A stretch of 64,000 bases of DNA, from positions 6,439,001 through 6,503,000 of the forward strand of contig QLII01000001.1 in assembly GCA_003259005.1 (NCBI GenBank), given 5' to 3'. Positions 9,027-18,219 of this stretch are shown piece after piece. The first letter of the stretch is position 1; each line of letters starts with the position of its first letter. The position numbers and the translations under genes were made by a program. Source of the stretch: Spirosoma telluris. GTDB taxonomy: Bacteria > Bacteroidota > Bacteroidia > Cytophagales > Spirosomataceae. The notes below the pieces were generated by a model that saw only the letters and a list, made by a program, of their open reading frames with translations, was not told the origin of the DNA and made no database searches.

Positions 9027-10309
9027 ACCATCGGCAACAACGGAAATTGCCCCATCAAGACAGTCTGAATATCGCTGGCTGGCAGATTGAGCCATTGTTG
9101 AAGAACCGTTGCATAAACAGACCGGAAGTCGTGCTGCATGGCTATGTTATCATTCGCTGTGGCCGTTGTTGGCAACTGAGGATTCGTTCCGATAACACCT
9201 GCTTTGACTGAATTGCCAAAATAGAAAACCGGGGCCGCTGCGCCATGGTCGGTGCCTCCACTGGCATTGGATTTTATCCGTCGGCCAAACTCCGAGAACG
9301 TCATACCCATGACCCGCTCGCTGGCATTCAATCCTTTCAGGTCATCCATAAAGGCACCAATAGCTTCGGAGACTCGTCGAAGTAACTGAGCTTGTACACC
9401 AGTGGTGGTATCATCTGCTTCAGCCTGTTTCGCATGGGTGTCGAAACCACCCAGGCTTACCAGATACACTTTGGTTCGTAGGCCACCTGCTACTAATCGA
9501 GCTACGATTTTTAATTGGTCGGCAAGGGGATTTTTGCCCGGTGCAGGGTACTTATCCGACTGCTTGGTAATACTTTGAGCTGCTTTCTTAATTACTCCCG
9601 CGTACTGGTCCGTTTTCTGGGCAACTTTTTCCAAGTAGGCCAATTGGTCACCCCAGCGGGTGTTCGGCGTTGTTTCGGTTTTGTCTTCGACAAGATCGTA
9701 AAAAGAGGCAGGGTTACTGATCGCTAACCCCATAGGGAACGCTGGTCCCTGAAAGGCCGAGGCAATGACGGAACCAATCTGGATGGCCAGCGGGTCCGGC
9801 ATGGTTTCCGTAGGGTACTTCTCTGGGAATCCCGGAAAGGAATCGTTCAGGTAGCGGCCTGCCCAGCCGGTGCTCAGAATTTTGTCGGAGTCAGAGCCGG
9901 TCATCCAAATATCAGTTGCCCGAAAGTGCGAGAAGTTCGGTTTTGGGTAACTGACTGACTGGACAATGCCCGCTTTCCCTTCATTAAAAAGCTGCTGAAT
10001 TTCAGACAGGGCAGGGTGCAAGGCCGTCGCATCAAAGCCATTCAGTTTCAGGATTTTGTTCTCCGGCAGGGCAATGTTTGGTCGGGCTGCCTGATAGGCA
10101 CCATATTGATCGACCGGAATAACTGTATTCAATCCATCGTTGCCACCCACCAACTGAATAAGTACCAGCACCCGGTCGTTCGGGAGGTCATGCCCAATCG
10201 CGGGCATCAGCGACGTTTGCGCCATGGCCCGAACCGAATAGCCATTCAGAAATTGGGGCAACATGACCCCCACCAGTGCGCTATGTTTTATGAAGTCTCG
10301 GCGTTGCAT
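9023..10309 (-). CDS. DUF1501 domain-containing secreted protein
   Basis: 428 aa with an N-terminal Tat-like or Sec signal (MQRRDFIKHSALVGVML). The body matches DUF1501, a sulfatase/alkaline-phosphatase-fold family: LIQLVGGNDGLNTV near residue 50, LGGFDTHAKQ near 287 and FSEFGRRIKSNASGGTDHG near 345, a region that carries metal-ligand-like D, H and E residues. The family is nearly always paired with DUF1800, as here, where that gene lies directly upstream on the same strand with a 72-bp gap. Function is not established. Confidence 0.92.
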   Translation of the reverse strand: MQRRDFIKHSALVGVMLPQFLNGYSVRAMAQTSLMPAIGHDLPNDRVLVLIQLVGGNDGLNTVIPVDQYGAYQAARPNIALPENKILKLNGFDATALHPALSEIQQLFNEGKAGIVQSVSYPKPNFSHFRATDIWMTGSDSDKILSTGWAGRYLNDSFPGFPEKYPTETMPDPLAIQIGSVIASAFQGPAFPMGLAISNPASFYDLVEDKTETTPNTRWGDQLAYLEKVAQKTDQYAGVIKKAAQSITKQSDKYPAPGKNPLADQLKIVARLVAGGLRTKVYLVSLGGFDTHAKQAEADDTTTGVQAQLLRRVSEAIGAFMDDLKGLNASERVMGMTFSEFGRRIKSNASGGTDHGAAAPVFYFGNSVKAGVIGTNPQLPTTATANDNIAMQHDFRSVYATVLQQWLNLPASDIQTVLMGQFPLLPMV

Positions 10310-10319
10310 GATTTAATGA

Positions 10320-10379
10320 GTGATTGAGTGAATGAGCGATTGATTGAATAATGCATGCGATAGCTATTCACTCAATCAC
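10320..10379. repeat. Inverted repeat between DUF1800 and DUF1501 genes
   Basis: Perfect 14-bp arms (GTGATTGAGTGAAT at 10320-10333 and its complement at 10366-10379). The surrounding bases are low-complexity variants of GATTGAGTGA. It fills nearly the whole gap between two co-oriented genes. Confidence 0.75.
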
Positions 10380-10381
10380 AA

Positions 10382-11986
10382 TTAAGTGAGTTGATAATGA
10401 GGTAGATTCATCAGGTACTTGTACAGGCTCTTTAGCTTTTTTGTTACGTTGGTTTTGTTGGCTACATCGTCAGGCGTGGCGGTTAGATTTTGCCAGGCCT
10501 GTGTCCAGTAATGATCCGACATACTTCCCTGCATACCCGATAGCAAGATGCTCGTCTTGATGTATTGCTTGTCTTTGTCGGGGAGTTCTATCGCATATAA
10601 TCGCCGGACTGTGTCATCAATCAGCGCGACCGGATCACCAGGATTAGGTAGCGATTGCGTGAAGGCAATGACATCAATCATTAGCTTTTTGCCATTTCGG
10701 CTGAGGTTCCCATTAGTCATCCCATCCGAAAACACATTGCGTTTGGGCAGCGTATCCGAGTTTACCCAAAGCCTATCGAACATGGGTTCCTGGTAATAAG
10801 CAGGCCAGCCCGCTACGTTCGGTGGGTCACCGATATTTTGCTGCATGGTAGCGGTCTGATTCTGAATGGCTAACCAAAGTCCATACTGATCGGCATAAGC
10901 AGTGGCATCGGGAAACGTAATACCATATTCCCGACAGAGTCCTATCGTAAAATCGAGCGGGCTTTTAATAAGCGCTCCACGGTTGGTCGCATCAAAAAAA
11001 TGCTGGCTAGCAAACAACTGGCGCAATACGGGTTTTATCTCGTAGTTATTCGCCCGAAATACAGCGGCTAACGGGGTAATAACGTTGGCTTCAGTATCGG
11101 CATCGATCTGGTGATAAACGAAATACCGATAGAGTTTCCGGCAGATAAAGCGTGCCACCTCATCCTGGGCGAAAATCATCGTAAGCAGGTCGTCCAGTTC
11201 CTGCTCACCCTCTGGCCCACGACGGCCTTTGATGGTTGTATTCTGATAAAAGTCTGAAAACACTTTATCACTGCTATCATGCCGACCAGGATCAAACAGG
11301 CTAACGAACGTAGTGGTATCGTTCCGAAAACCGGTTAAGATTTTGGCGGCTGCTTTCACGTCCGCTTCAGTATAGTGGGAGCCAGGGCCTTTTCCTACGG
11401 TGAACAACTCCTGCAATTCGCGGCCGTAGTTCTCGTCGGGGGCTTTTTTGTTATTGGACGTTCCGTTGAGGTACTTCAGCATGGCTGGATCTTTCGTCAC
11501 GGCTTTTACGAGGTCTTTGAAGTTGCCCAGCGCATGCGCTCGCATCAGTGCGTTATTGCGATAACACATCAGCGCATTGTCGACCATGTTGGTCTCCGTA
11601 ACAAAGTGATTGTGCCAGAAGACGACCATCTTTTCGCGTAAGGTTCGGTTCTGGTTCAGCATCAACCCCAGCCACCACGCTTTAAAGGAGTTTTTCCGCC
11701 GACCATTGTTCATGCCATCATAATTGATGGAGGTTGTCCAGGTTTCGCCGGGCGCGATTTCGTCGTCGGTGAATTTATCATCGTTGTAGTTATTAATGGG
11801 TGGCGCTGGCGCTGGTTCATCGGCCAGCAATTCGTTGAGCGCCTTTTTGAGCGATAGCGCTTGCAGATGCGCTACATCGTCGGGCTTTGCGCCAAACATC
11901 GTGCGCCGGAGCAGATGCTTTACGTCGTCAGCTGTCCATTTTGCGCGGAATGGCTCAAGTTGAGCCTGGGTTTCTGTGTTTTCCAT
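10382..11986 (-). CDS. DUF1800 domain-containing protein
   Basis: 534 aa, full length for DUF1800. Recognisable stretches are VKHLLRRTMFGAKPDDV near residue 23, LREKMVVFWHNHFVT near 115, and DENYGRELQELFTVG near 183, followed by NVAGWPAYYQEP near 388. No clear signal peptide is seen at the chosen start, which is odd because its partner DUF1501 is exported. First gene of the two-gene unit. Molecular function unknown for the family. Confidence 0.92.
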   Translation of the reverse strand: MENTETQAQLEPFRAKWTADDVKHLLRRTMFGAKPDDVAHLQALSLKKALNELLADEPAPAPPINNYNDDKFTDDEIAPGETWTTSINYDGMNNGRRKNSFKAWWLGLMLNQNRTLREKMVVFWHNHFVTETNMVDNALMCYRNNALMRAHALGNFKDLVKAVTKDPAMLKYLNGTSNNKKAPDENYGRELQELFTVGKGPGSHYTEADVKAAAKILTGFRNDTTTFVSLFDPGRHDSSDKVFSDFYQNTTIKGRRGPEGEQELDDLLTMIFAQDEVARFICRKLYRYFVYHQIDADTEANVITPLAAVFRANNYEIKPVLRQLFASQHFFDATNRGALIKSPLDFTIGLCREYGITFPDATAYADQYGLWLAIQNQTATMQQNIGDPPNVAGWPAYYQEPMFDRLWVNSDTLPKRNVFSDGMTNGNLSRNGKKLMIDVIAFTQSLPNPGDPVALIDDTVRRLYAIELPDKDKQYIKTSILLSGMQGSMSDHYWTQAWQNLTATPDDVANKTNVTKKLKSLYKYLMNLPHYQLT

Positions 11987-12246
11987 ACCGTTGATTCGTG
12001 TGGTTAACCATCCCTCAGGTAGCTAGTTAACACGAAACAGAGCGTTCTGGATTACTTTTAATAGAAGTTTAACCAGCTTGGGGTGGTGCCGTTCGCTCAG
12101 CCATCCTGATTTTCCCGCCATTCATCCAGTTGGCTAACCGTTCCAGTAGTTTGCAATGCATAGTACCATCTATAGCCCATACATTTGACTCAACAATCGG
12201 GAACAACCCCGCTAAACAGTAGACAACAACATAAAGCATAACCATC

Positions 12247-12636
12247 ATGAAAACGCTCATCAAATCACTCGCATTAGCCCTTTCACTGGGTTTCGTTACG
12301 TCTGCCGCTTCGTTCGCTGAACTTAATCCTGGTACGACAGCAGCCTCTTACAAATCGGCGGTATATACCACCATCACTGGACAACTCAGCATTGCCCTCG
12401 ACAAACAAACAGGTGGTGCCGTTGACGTTAGCCTGAAAGATGCTGAAGGGAAAGTGGTTTACTCACGCCACCTGGGAAAAAACGAAAGTAAGTACCGGAC
12501 ACGATTGAATTTGAGTGAGTTATCTGATGGTGTTTATCAGGTAGAGATCACAAATGGTGTTGAAACAACCACGCATAAAGTGACGATCGCAACGCACCAA
12601 CCCGTAACACCAAGCCGCGTTATCGCGCTGAACTAA
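12247..12636 (+). CDS. Small secreted beta-sandwich protein resembling a T9SS sorting domain
   Basis: 129 aa with a signal peptide cleaved near residue 24 (SAASFA-E). The mature part reads as one Ig-like beta-sandwich: KDAEGKVVYSRHL, then NLSELSDGVYQVEITNG, like the C-terminal sorting domains of type IX secretion cargo, but without any passenger. Isolated domains of this kind are frequent in Cytophagales and their role is unclear. A good rho-independent terminator follows 22 bp after the stop. Confidence 0.75.
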   Translation: MKTLIKSLALALSLGFVTSAASFAELNPGTTAASYKSAVYTTITGQLSIALDKQTGGAVDVSLKDAEGKVVYSRHLGKNESKYRTRLNLSELSDGVYQVEITNGVETTTHKVTIATHQPVTPSRVIALN

Positions 12637-12658
12637 TAATCACATCTGATAATTCAAT

Positions 12659-12691
12659 AAAGCCGCTCCTGATTATCGGGGGCGGCTTTTT
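12659..12691 (+). terminator. Rho-independent terminator
   Basis: Stem AAAGCCGC(T)CC paired with GG(G)GCGGCTTT, followed by a T run. Located just after the small secreted protein gene, in the direction of its transcription. Confidence 0.85.
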
Positions 12692-12712
12692 AGTAGAAAA
12701 TAGGGTAAATGT

Positions 12713-12790
12713 ATTAACCACAGAGGCACAGAGTACGCAAAGGTATAACTGTCATTTTTACTCTGTGTACTCTGTGCCTCTGTGGTTAAT
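12713..12790. repeat. Long inverted repeat of the CACAGAG family
   Basis: Perfect 24-bp arms, 12713-12736 and 12767-12790, with core ACCACAGAGGCACAGAG. The same core, diverged, forms the inverted repeat at 36062-36148. It lies between convergent genes, after the terminator at 12659. Confidence 0.85.
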
Positions 12791-12799
12791 GGTTTGTCG

Positions 12800-13867
12800 T
12801 CAGAACACGCCCGGTCTGCCTACTAGTAGTCGGCTGATGGGTCGGTAGTCAGTGAATTCAATATCGGGGGCCACGTAGCCGGGTTTTATAGGCTCTTCCT
12901 TGACTAAATCGGTGCTGAGGTACTTTTTATTGCTGTCGCAGAGGATGGTCACGACGCGGGCATCAGCGCCCATTTCACGTTGGAGGTTAATGGCTCCAAT
13001 GAGATTGGCACCCGATGAAATGCCTACGGCGACGCCTAACTGAATTGCTAGTTTCTGCGCGACCAGAATCGAATCGCCATCGTTGGCCTGCACTACTTTA
13101 TCCAACTCATCTAGCTTTAGAATATCCGGGATAAACTCATCGAAAAAGCCCTGAATCCGGTGCGTTCCGGTTTTGTAGCCTACCGACAGCGTTGGCGATT
13201 CGGCGGGTTCAAGTGGGTGAATCCGAATATCGGGTTTGCGGGATTTGAGATAGCGTCCGACGCCCATCACCGTACCGCCCGTTCCGACGCCGGCGACAAA
13301 GGCATCGGGTGTAATGTCCACACTTTGCAGTTGCAGCCAGATTTCCTTGCCTGTTGTCAGACGGTGTGCTTCGGCATTGTATTGGTTGGCAAACTGACGC
13401 GGTAAAAACACATTGGGATCGCTGGCCGCCAACTCCTCCGACCGGCGAATGGCACCCATAAAACCACCTTCTTCCTTCGTAAACAGCACAATGTCAGCTC
13501 CCAGGCTTCGGATAATGTCAATCCGTTCCTGGCTAATACCGGCGGGCATAATGATTGTAACAGGATGCCCCAATGCCCGACCCACCGCTGAAAACGCAAT
13601 GCCTGAGCTACCGCTGGTGGCTTCCACAATACGATCACCGGGTTTAATATGTCCTTGCCGATACGCCTGGTGCAGCACATGAAGCGCCATCCGGTCTTTC
13701 ATACTGCCCGTCAGGTTGTAGTGTTCGCACTTGACGTAAAGCGAACGCGGTTGGCCCTGGTCGGTATAGAACAGTTCCAGCATGGGTGTATTACCTACTA
13801 AATGCCAGAGGTGTTCGAATTTTTCCTGAATAGCTGGTTTAATGCCGCTTTCGGTAGGTGAAGTCAT
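12800..13867 (-). CDS. PLP-dependent cysteine synthase family protein
   Basis: 355 aa fold-type II PLP enzyme of the O-acetylserine sulfhydrylase / cystathionine beta-synthase family. The PLP lysine is K57 in NLTGSMKDR and the phosphate loop is GTGGTVMG near 195. The substrate loop reads TSGSSG (84-89), whereas classical CysK has TSGNTG, so the Asn that contacts substrate and cofactor is replaced by Ser. The C-terminal tail of about 40 residues extends beyond the catalytic core. It may use a substrate other than O-acetylserine. No sulfur-metabolism genes lie nearby. Confidence 0.85.
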   Translation of the reverse strand: MTSPTESGIKPAIQEKFEHLWHLVGNTPMLELFYTDQGQPRSLYVKCEHYNLTGSMKDRMALHVLHQAYRQGHIKPGDRIVEATSGSSGIAFSAVGRALGHPVTIIMPAGISQERIDIIRSLGADIVLFTKEEGGFMGAIRRSEELAASDPNVFLPRQFANQYNAEAHRLTTGKEIWLQLQSVDITPDAFVAGVGTGGTVMGVGRYLKSRKPDIRIHPLEPAESPTLSVGYKTGTHRIQGFFDEFIPDILKLDELDKVVQANDGDSILVAQKLAIQLGVAVGISSGANLIGAINLQREMGADARVVTILCDSNKKYLSTDLVKEEPIKPGYVAPDIEFTDYRPISRLLVGRPGVF

Positions 13868-13993
13868 GTCGGTTAATAAGAAGAAAGTCGCTGTTACAGA
13901 GAAAATTTGTAGAGGAATCTAGTGGTCATGATCGAGTAAAAGTAAAGATCGGTTTTCGTTTCTGACATAATAAAGCCATTTTATTCACTGTAG

Positions 13994-14057
13994 ACTAGTG
14001 CCTGACCAAAATAGATTCTTTTGATTCTACTAGAATCTATTTTGTCAAAACACTAGT
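13994..14057. repeat. Nested inverted repeat upstream of the PD40 lipoprotein
   Basis: An inner perfect 12-bp stem (AAAATAGATTCT at 14008-14019 and its complement at 14032-14043) is flanked by an outer stem ACTAGTG at 13994-14000 and CACTAGT at 14051-14057. The inner part contains GATTCT, shared with the repeats at 21141 and 58056. It lies 58 bp before the start of the downstream gene and could be an mRNA leader structure. Confidence 0.7.
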
Positions 14058-14115
14058 TTGTTTTACAACGATTTGCCATCAGTTTGTATCTATTCACTGA
14101 AACTGATTCTCAATT

Positions 14116-15165
14116 ATGAAACGTCTACTCGTCCTTGCCTGCTTATTGATCATGGGCGGCTGTGATCTATTTGACCGGAGTTATAGCGCAGGACTATTTC
14201 CTGAGACACCCGCTAATCTTGGTGATATCAATTCCCCATATGACGATTATAATTCAACCAGCCATGTTGTAGGAAACGTAATCGCATTCATTTTTTCCTC
14301 AAAGCGGGGTGGCCGATCTGATTTTAATCTGATTCACGAATCACTTAATACCTCGTTCGATCTTAAAACCGGGAAATTTACGCTTGACAATCATCCGTAT
14401 GGAGGTCTGGATGTTGTGGCAGAGCAAAACCCCTTAACCTGGGCTACAGGGGTAGTTAATTCATCCGCTAATGAACTTGGGCCTTACATACGGTCATACG
14501 ATCACGATCTACTGCCAGCCTCAGCCAATTACTCGCACTACGGTGAATATTTAATGTTTTTTGCATCGGACCGAGGTGGTACGTTGGATATCTACCTGTC
14601 GCATAATTATCAGGACTCAGCGAAATCTGTAGCTGGTTTATCCAGCCCGGTGAGTAATAAGCAATTTGTGGAGCCCGTATTGGTTCCGTTTTTAAACTCA
14701 TCAGCCGATGATGCCTATCCAAGCTTTGACCAGGCGTATCGGTTCATCTACTTCACATCAAACAGAGAAGGCTCATTTGATATTTATAGGGCCGGGCTCC
14801 CAACTATATCGCCCTTAGAGCTACATACCAGATTACCTGCTTTAACGAACGTGCCCATTGAGCGTGTACCCGAGTTATCAACGGAGGCTGATGATAAATG
14901 CCCATTTATTAGTGGAAATACATTAGTATTCACATCAAACCGACCGGGAGGGTATGGTGGATACGATTTGTATTACAGTAAATGGGATAGTGATCACTGG
15001 TCGGCGCCCGTTAATTTTGGTAAAGCTATTAATACGGCTTCCGACGAGTATCGCCCGATTTTATGTCGTGTTGATGGATTCAGCAATCAGTTGATGGTTT
15101 TCTCATCCAATCGGCCAGGAGGGAAAGGTGGCTTTGATTTATACAGCGTAGGTGTGCCGAAATAA
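14116..15165 (+). CDS. Lipoprotein with PD40 (WD40-like) beta-propeller repeats
   Basis: 349 aa. A type II signal peptide ends in the lipobox LIMGGC (C16). Four or more PD40 blades of the TolB type are visible: FASDRGGTLDIY, FTSNREGSFDIY, FTSNRPGGYGGYDLYY and FSSNRPGGKGGFDLY. Such proteins are usually outer-membrane or periplasmic scaffolds. Unlike many Bacteroidota members it has no OmpA domain. Monocistronic, ending in a perfect hairpin. Confidence 0.88.
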   Translation: MKRLLVLACLLIMGGCDLFDRSYSAGLFPETPANLGDINSPYDDYNSTSHVVGNVIAFIFSSKRGGRSDFNLIHESLNTSFDLKTGKFTLDNHPYGGLDVVAEQNPLTWATGVVNSSANELGPYIRSYDHDLLPASANYSHYGEYLMFFASDRGGTLDIYLSHNYQDSAKSVAGLSSPVSNKQFVEPVLVPFLNSSADDAYPSFDQAYRFIYFTSNREGSFDIYRAGLPTISPLELHTRLPALTNVPIERVPELSTEADDKCPFISGNTLVFTSNRPGGYGGYDLYYSKWDSDHWSAPVNFGKAINTASDEYRPILCRVDGFSNQLMVFSSNRPGGKGGFDLYSVGVPK

Positions 15166-15178
15166 CCAGCAAAAATTA

Positions 15179-15214
15179 GGGCAAGAAATCAGGAATTCAC
15201 CTGATTTCTTGCCC
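15179..15214. terminator. Hairpin after the PD40 lipoprotein gene
   Basis: Perfect 15-bp arms (GGGCAAGAAATCAGG at 15179-15193 and its complement at 15200-15214), loop of six. It starts 14 bp after the stop and has no T tract immediately after it. Confidence 0.75.
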
Positions 15215-15335
15215 AACTCCTCTCCCCGACTATTTTTAGTGACAATCTTGCCATCGGGCCCAATCAGAACAACAACGACGAAAACAGTAACAAGTGAGTA
15301 TGCTAGTTAGCGAGTTAATGAGTCTTATAAACTCA

Positions 15336-15923
15336 TTAAAAGCGATAGGCTCCCGTGACGCCAGCACTCGAGGAGTTGAAGCCTGCCTGAAAACTATACA
15401 GGCTTGTACCATTGCCAAAGGAGCCACTGGCTGTAATCGAAGGAATCAACTCAGCACTGATATACCATTTTGGATTAAAATTGTATTGTGCACCCAGTAC
15501 GAAGCCTACACCAATAGAAGGCGTAACAATCAATAGATTGCTGCCCGTATAAGTAGTTGTCCCGCCATTTCCATCACTGATAGTCAAATTTCCGGTGCTG
15601 GATGAATTCAGATTGATACTGGCAATTAACTCGGTGCCATACACAAACTGAAGCTTATCATTAATGGCTCTACGCTTCTCTTTTCCCATGGCCCCACCTG
15701 CCGAAAAACCAATCAGTGAATTGCTGCGAACGAAACTTGCATTCACATTCCCAAAAGCTAGTCGATAACGTCGGTATGTATTTTCGCTGAGCTGCTTTTT
15801 ATAGATGAGACCTATATTGTCGAAGCTGCTGATTCGTACACCAATTTCGCGATTAGTAATGTCTTGGGCCCGTAGCGAAGACGTCGCCAGCAGAAGTGCT
15901 GCTAGAAGATAAATAAGTTTCAT
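15336..15923 (-). CDS. Small outer membrane beta-barrel protein
   Basis: 195 aa with a signal peptide cleaved after LRAQ (about residue 20). The mature part has alternating beta-strand patterns (VGFVLGAQYNFNPKWYISAELIP) and ends in GVTGAYRF with a terminal Phe, as expected for BAM-inserted barrels. Length suggests eight strands. Not assignable to a named family from sequence alone. A TAnnTTTG element lies 30 bp upstream. Confidence 0.75.
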   Translation of the reverse strand: MKLIYLLAALLLATSSLRAQDITNREIGVRISSFDNIGLIYKKQLSENTYRRYRLAFGNVNASFVRSNSLIGFSAGGAMGKEKRRAINDKLQFVYGTELIASINLNSSSTGNLTISDGNGGTTTYTGSNLLIVTPSIGVGFVLGAQYNFNPKWYISAELIPSITASGSFGNGTSLYSFQAGFNSSSAGVTGAYRF

Positions 15924-15952
15924 AGTTTGAAAAGAATAGGTATAACGTTGGC

Positions 15953-15960
15953 CAAATGTA
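15953..15960 (-). promoter_or_regulatory. Candidate -7 element for the small barrel gene
   Basis: TACATTTG on the minus strand fits the Bacteroidota -7 consensus TAnnTTTG. The distance to the start codon at 15923 is plausible. No TTG was found at the usual upstream spacing, so confidence is moderate. Confidence 0.45.
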
Positions 15961-16050
15961 TTAAAAAGAGATTAATGGAAATACATTATTTTATAAAATA
16001 CTATGCTGTTTTCTTTGGCCTTCATGGGTATTAATTCGCGCCAGAAAGGT

Positions 16051-16095
16051 CTAAAACAGAAATAAGAGCCTGATAGGCTCTTATTTCTGTTTTAG
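16051..16095. terminator. Perfect 21-bp hairpin downstream of the cytochrome c fusion gene
   Basis: Arms CTAAAACAGAAATAAGAGCCT at 16051-16071 and its exact complement at 16075-16095, with a three-base loop. On the minus strand it lies just past the stop of the gene ending at 16108, and its outer arm supplies a short T run. Confidence 0.8.
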
Positions 16096-16107
16096 ATAAA
16101 CCAAGCC

Positions 16108-18129
16108 TTACGGCTTGGGCTCGCCTTTTGAGTCGCTTCCGCTGGCGGGAGCCAGTGAGTTGATCCAGGCAGCAATCTTCAGCGCGTCGGCTTTAGGAAC
16201 TTGCGGCATAGGAGGCATCTCGGTGGCGTAGTCGGGCCAGTTGTGGGGCTTGGGGCTATAGATCAAGTCCACAATCTGATCGTTGGTATACTTGCGTTTG
16301 GCTACGTCCGCGAAGGCTGGACCCACCTGTCGTTTATTGGCCTGATGGCAAGCGGAACAGGTGTGACGAGTCAGTAAACCCTTCACTTCTTCATACGTTG
16401 GGGCTTTCGCCATTGTCACGGCTTGCCCTTCTACCAGTTTAGGTTTACCACCCGTAACAGGCTTAGCACCTGATTTGGCTGGCGTTGATTTTTTGCCGGT
16501 TTCTGTAGGCGTTGGAGCTGGGGCGGGTGTTGCCGGAGCGGCTGCCGAATTCTTTGTGCTTACCTCGCTCATGGCTAACTTCGCGCCATCCGGGATATTG
16601 TTGAGCGTATAATAAGCAATCGGATGAACGAGCGAATACGACCCTGTAGCGCCCCGAACGCCCTCTAATGTCAATTGATGAATGTAGTATTTGCGTAGGT
16701 CGCCTACAATCAGTCGGGCTTTCAGACCATCGGCAGACACTTTTACACCTTTGAGCGGCAGGGCTTCTTTATTGATCGTTGGACTGCCATATACGGCGTG
16801 GTATTTATACAGAAAACTCTCAACTCGGTACGAGGCCAAATCCTCCGCCGACTTGCGATCAACGGGGCTTGTAAATTCGACTTCGAAACCGTCGGGCATT
16901 GCTTTTACGGAACGCATTTCAAAAGGGACCGCGTTGTTCCAGACCAGCCGTTGCAAACCTTCATTTGCATCTCCGGCCGAGCCCCAGCCCCGGTTAGTTT
17001 CACCAACGAAGAGTGAACCATCTTTGGCAAACGCCATCCGCAACACTCCCGATTTGAACCCATTGCGGAACTCGATGGCGCCACCCTGATACTCGCCATT
17101 CACTTTCTCCATGAACACCCGCGAGATTTTACTCATGCCCTGATCGCCAACCAGCAACTGGCCTGCAAAGGGTCCAAATGCGCCTTGTGGAATCTCCAGA
17201 ATTTCGGAGTTGGAAATGCCCAGAATACCGTGTGGCAACCAAACTGCAGGGGTCTGAATCTCCGCATTCGGAAACTGCTCTTTCATGGCGTAGAGCAGGT
17301 TCGGGGTTTCGTTGACTACGTTTTCGGGTTTGATGGCACGACCATTTTCATCCCGGCGACGGCGTTCATCAATTTTTGCCGTAAACTGTTCAGTGGTTAG
17401 TTTAACGGGTGAGTTAGCCATACCCGTCCAGCGCAGACCAGCCGGGTGACCCACAAATGCCCCTTTCTTTACATGAACAACACCCCCTGAACCCATCCAG
17501 TCGCCCTGGTTGTCGGCGTAGAAGAGTTCACCATCGAAAATACCCAGTCCACAAGGTGAGCGCATACCCGTTGCCCAGGGCTGCATGGTGCCGTTCTCAC
17601 TGATTTTCATGGTCCAGCCACGCCAGGGAACACGACTTTCACCCCGCCACCATTCTTCATCCCCGAAGGCCACATTACCCGTTACAAAGAACTGACCGTC
17701 GGGTGCAATTTTGGGCCCGAAGCTGTATTCATGGTAATGCCCCGACAGTGGCCAGGCGTAAACCGTTTCGAATACATCGGCTTTCCCATCCTGATTGGAG
17801 TCAATCATTTTGGTCAACTCGCCACGCTGGGCGCAGTAGAGGGCACCGTCTTTGTAAGTCAGTCCCAGAATCTCGTGCAAACCCGACGCGAACTTGCGGA
17901 AGAAAGGCTTCCGGCTGGTTGGATTCTCGACAATCCAGACATCGCCCCGACGCGTAGCTACACCCAAATCGCCATTGGGCAATACAGTCATACCGCCCAC
18001 TTCGAGCAATGTGCCTTCGGGTGCGGTTACTTTCAGAATCTTGAAAAAATCTTCCTCCTTCGGCGATTCCTGCGCCATAACCCCTGTGAGGCTGGCTATC
18101 GTAAAGAGAGTTGTTAGTATCTTTTTCAT
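16108..18129 (-). CDS. Secreted sorbosone-dehydrogenase-like beta-propeller fused to cytochrome c
   Basis: 673 aa from ATG 18129, where a signal peptide begins (MKKILTTLFTIASLTGVMAQ). An upstream in-frame start would add 25 residues that are translated intergenic repeat. Residues about 30-400 read as a glucose/sorbosone-dehydrogenase-type propeller (GLTYKDGALYCAQRG, WATGMRSPCGLG). A low-complexity Ala/Pro/Thr linker follows, then a C-terminal cytochrome c with the haem motif CSACH and candidate Met ligands in ATEMPPMPQ. It is probably a periplasmic dehydrogenase passing electrons to its own haem. The downstream-strand neighbour is a DUF1080 protein, suggesting sugar oxidation. Confidence 0.85.
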   Translation of the reverse strand: MKKILTTLFTIASLTGVMAQESPKEEDFFKILKVTAPEGTLLEVGGMTVLPNGDLGVATRRGDVWIVENPTSRKPFFRKFASGLHEILGLTYKDGALYCAQRGELTKMIDSNQDGKADVFETVYAWPLSGHYHEYSFGPKIAPDGQFFVTGNVAFGDEEWWRGESRVPWRGWTMKISENGTMQPWATGMRSPCGLGIFDGELFYADNQGDWMGSGGVVHVKKGAFVGHPAGLRWTGMANSPVKLTTEQFTAKIDERRRRDENGRAIKPENVVNETPNLLYAMKEQFPNAEIQTPAVWLPHGILGISNSEILEIPQGAFGPFAGQLLVGDQGMSKISRVFMEKVNGEYQGGAIEFRNGFKSGVLRMAFAKDGSLFVGETNRGWGSAGDANEGLQRLVWNNAVPFEMRSVKAMPDGFEVEFTSPVDRKSAEDLASYRVESFLYKYHAVYGSPTINKEALPLKGVKVSADGLKARLIVGDLRKYYIHQLTLEGVRGATGSYSLVHPIAYYTLNNIPDGAKLAMSEVSTKNSAAAPATPAPAPTPTETGKKSTPAKSGAKPVTGGKPKLVEGQAVTMAKAPTYEEVKGLLTRHTCSACHQANKRQVGPAFADVAKRKYTNDQIVDLIYSPKPHNWPDYATEMPPMPQVPKADALKIAAWINSLAPASGSDSKGEPKP

Positions 18130-18153
18130 GGACAGTTTCAATGTATAGTGTAT

Positions 18154-18219
18154 AATGGATAATGTGTAATGATGGATAGCCGGAAGGCATTTTCCATTAT
18201 TCATTGACCATTATCCATT
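18154..18219. repeat. Inverted repeat between two co-oriented genes
   Basis: Arms AATGGATAATG (18154-18164) and its complement (18209-18219), within low-complexity TAATGGATAA-type sequence. The right arm reaches the stop of the DUF1080 gene. Its translation explains the spurious N-terminal extension of the cytochrome fusion. Confidence 0.65.

Noticed and set aside
18130..18204. N-terminal extension of the cytochrome c fusion
   Set aside because: The extra 25 residues are a translation of the intergenic inverted repeat, and the signal peptide begins at 18129.
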